From: an uncultured Lachnospiraceae bacterium
GTDB taxonomy: Bacteria; Bacillota; Clostridia; Lachnospirales; Lachnospiraceae
Assembly (NCBI GenBank): GCA_949878435.1
Contig: CATLAK010000007.1
Span: 1-64,000, forward strand
Direction of reading: 5' to 3'
Length of the DNA stretch: 64,000 nucleotides
This document shows, one piece after another, positions 63,999-64,000 of this stretch. Position 1 is the first letter of the stretch; each line of letters opens with the position of its first letter. The notes beneath the pieces are model-generated. The model had not been told where the DNA came from and searched no databases. It was given only the letters and a program-made list of their open reading frames with translations. Both the position numbers and the translations under genes were made by a program.

Positions 63999-64000
63999 TT

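Overview
The window reads as a chromosome segment from a low-to-mid GC, Gram-positive anaerobe of the Clostridia, most probably a gut Lachnospiraceae-type organism. The basis is family content: RemA/DUF370, DUF6033, DUF4869, a RibU ECF transporter under an FMN riboswitch, Tex with an S1 domain, SecA with a SEC-C zinc tail, prfB with the classic +1 frameshift, many sugar and peptide ABC transporters, strong AGGAGG ribosome sites and TTGACA/TATAAT promoters. No rRNA, tRNA, CRISPR array, phage module or intact transposase was recognised. Most genes lie on the minus strand.

Layout. 0-0.8 kb: a RelB/DinJ-YoeB-type toxin-antitoxin pair with a palindromic operator. 0.8-4.4 kb: a three-gene ABC-2 exporter and an AraC regulator. 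4.4-12.6 kb: decayed carbohydrate genes (ribose-type ABC importer whose ATPase lacks its first Walker A, an MFS remnant, a GH1 phospho-glycosidase split by a stop codon, a ROK kinase) plus two VOC proteins. 12.6-15.9 kb: TetR and AlbA-type remnants and a cation/proton antiporter. 16-23 kb: one long operon of an ADP-ribosylglycohydrolase, a sugar ABC importer, a HAD-SIS fusion enzyme and a sugar-phosphate isomerase. 23-31.9 kb: single genes including a zinc-ribbon membrane protein, a DUF4143 ATPase, a GntR regulator, RemA, a ClbS/DinB protein with its WYL regulator, a NUDIX hydrolase and DUF6033. 31.9-41.2 kb: riboswitch-controlled ribU, a five-gene Opp/Dpp/Nik-type importer and tex. 41.2-44.4 kb: a large palindromic element and a plus-strand cluster of zinc-ribbon and membrane proteins. 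44.4-51.2 kb: prfB, secA, a P-loop ATPase/DUF4869 cassette and an orphan trpB2. 51.3-56.8 kb: an AbiE toxin-antitoxin pair, a second WYL/DinB module, a LysM protein and a truncated DUF4143 ATPase fused to a second copy of the palindromic repeat. 56.9-64 kb: TetR plus alpha/beta hydrolase, AraC-GyrI, and a GntR-controlled operon (GntP-like permease with two frameshifts, PEP-hydrolase-family TIM barrel, MFS).

The most notable points are the ~360-bp palindromic element with a partial second copy, the HAD-SIS fusion inside an ADP-ribosylglycohydrolase/ABC operon, the ATPase/DUF4869 cassette, two independent WYL regulator plus DinB-fold modules, and an unusual number of broken genes (eight). The broken genes mean either local genome decay or assembly errors; raw reads would decide. 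All family assignments are from motif recognition by eye, without database searches.
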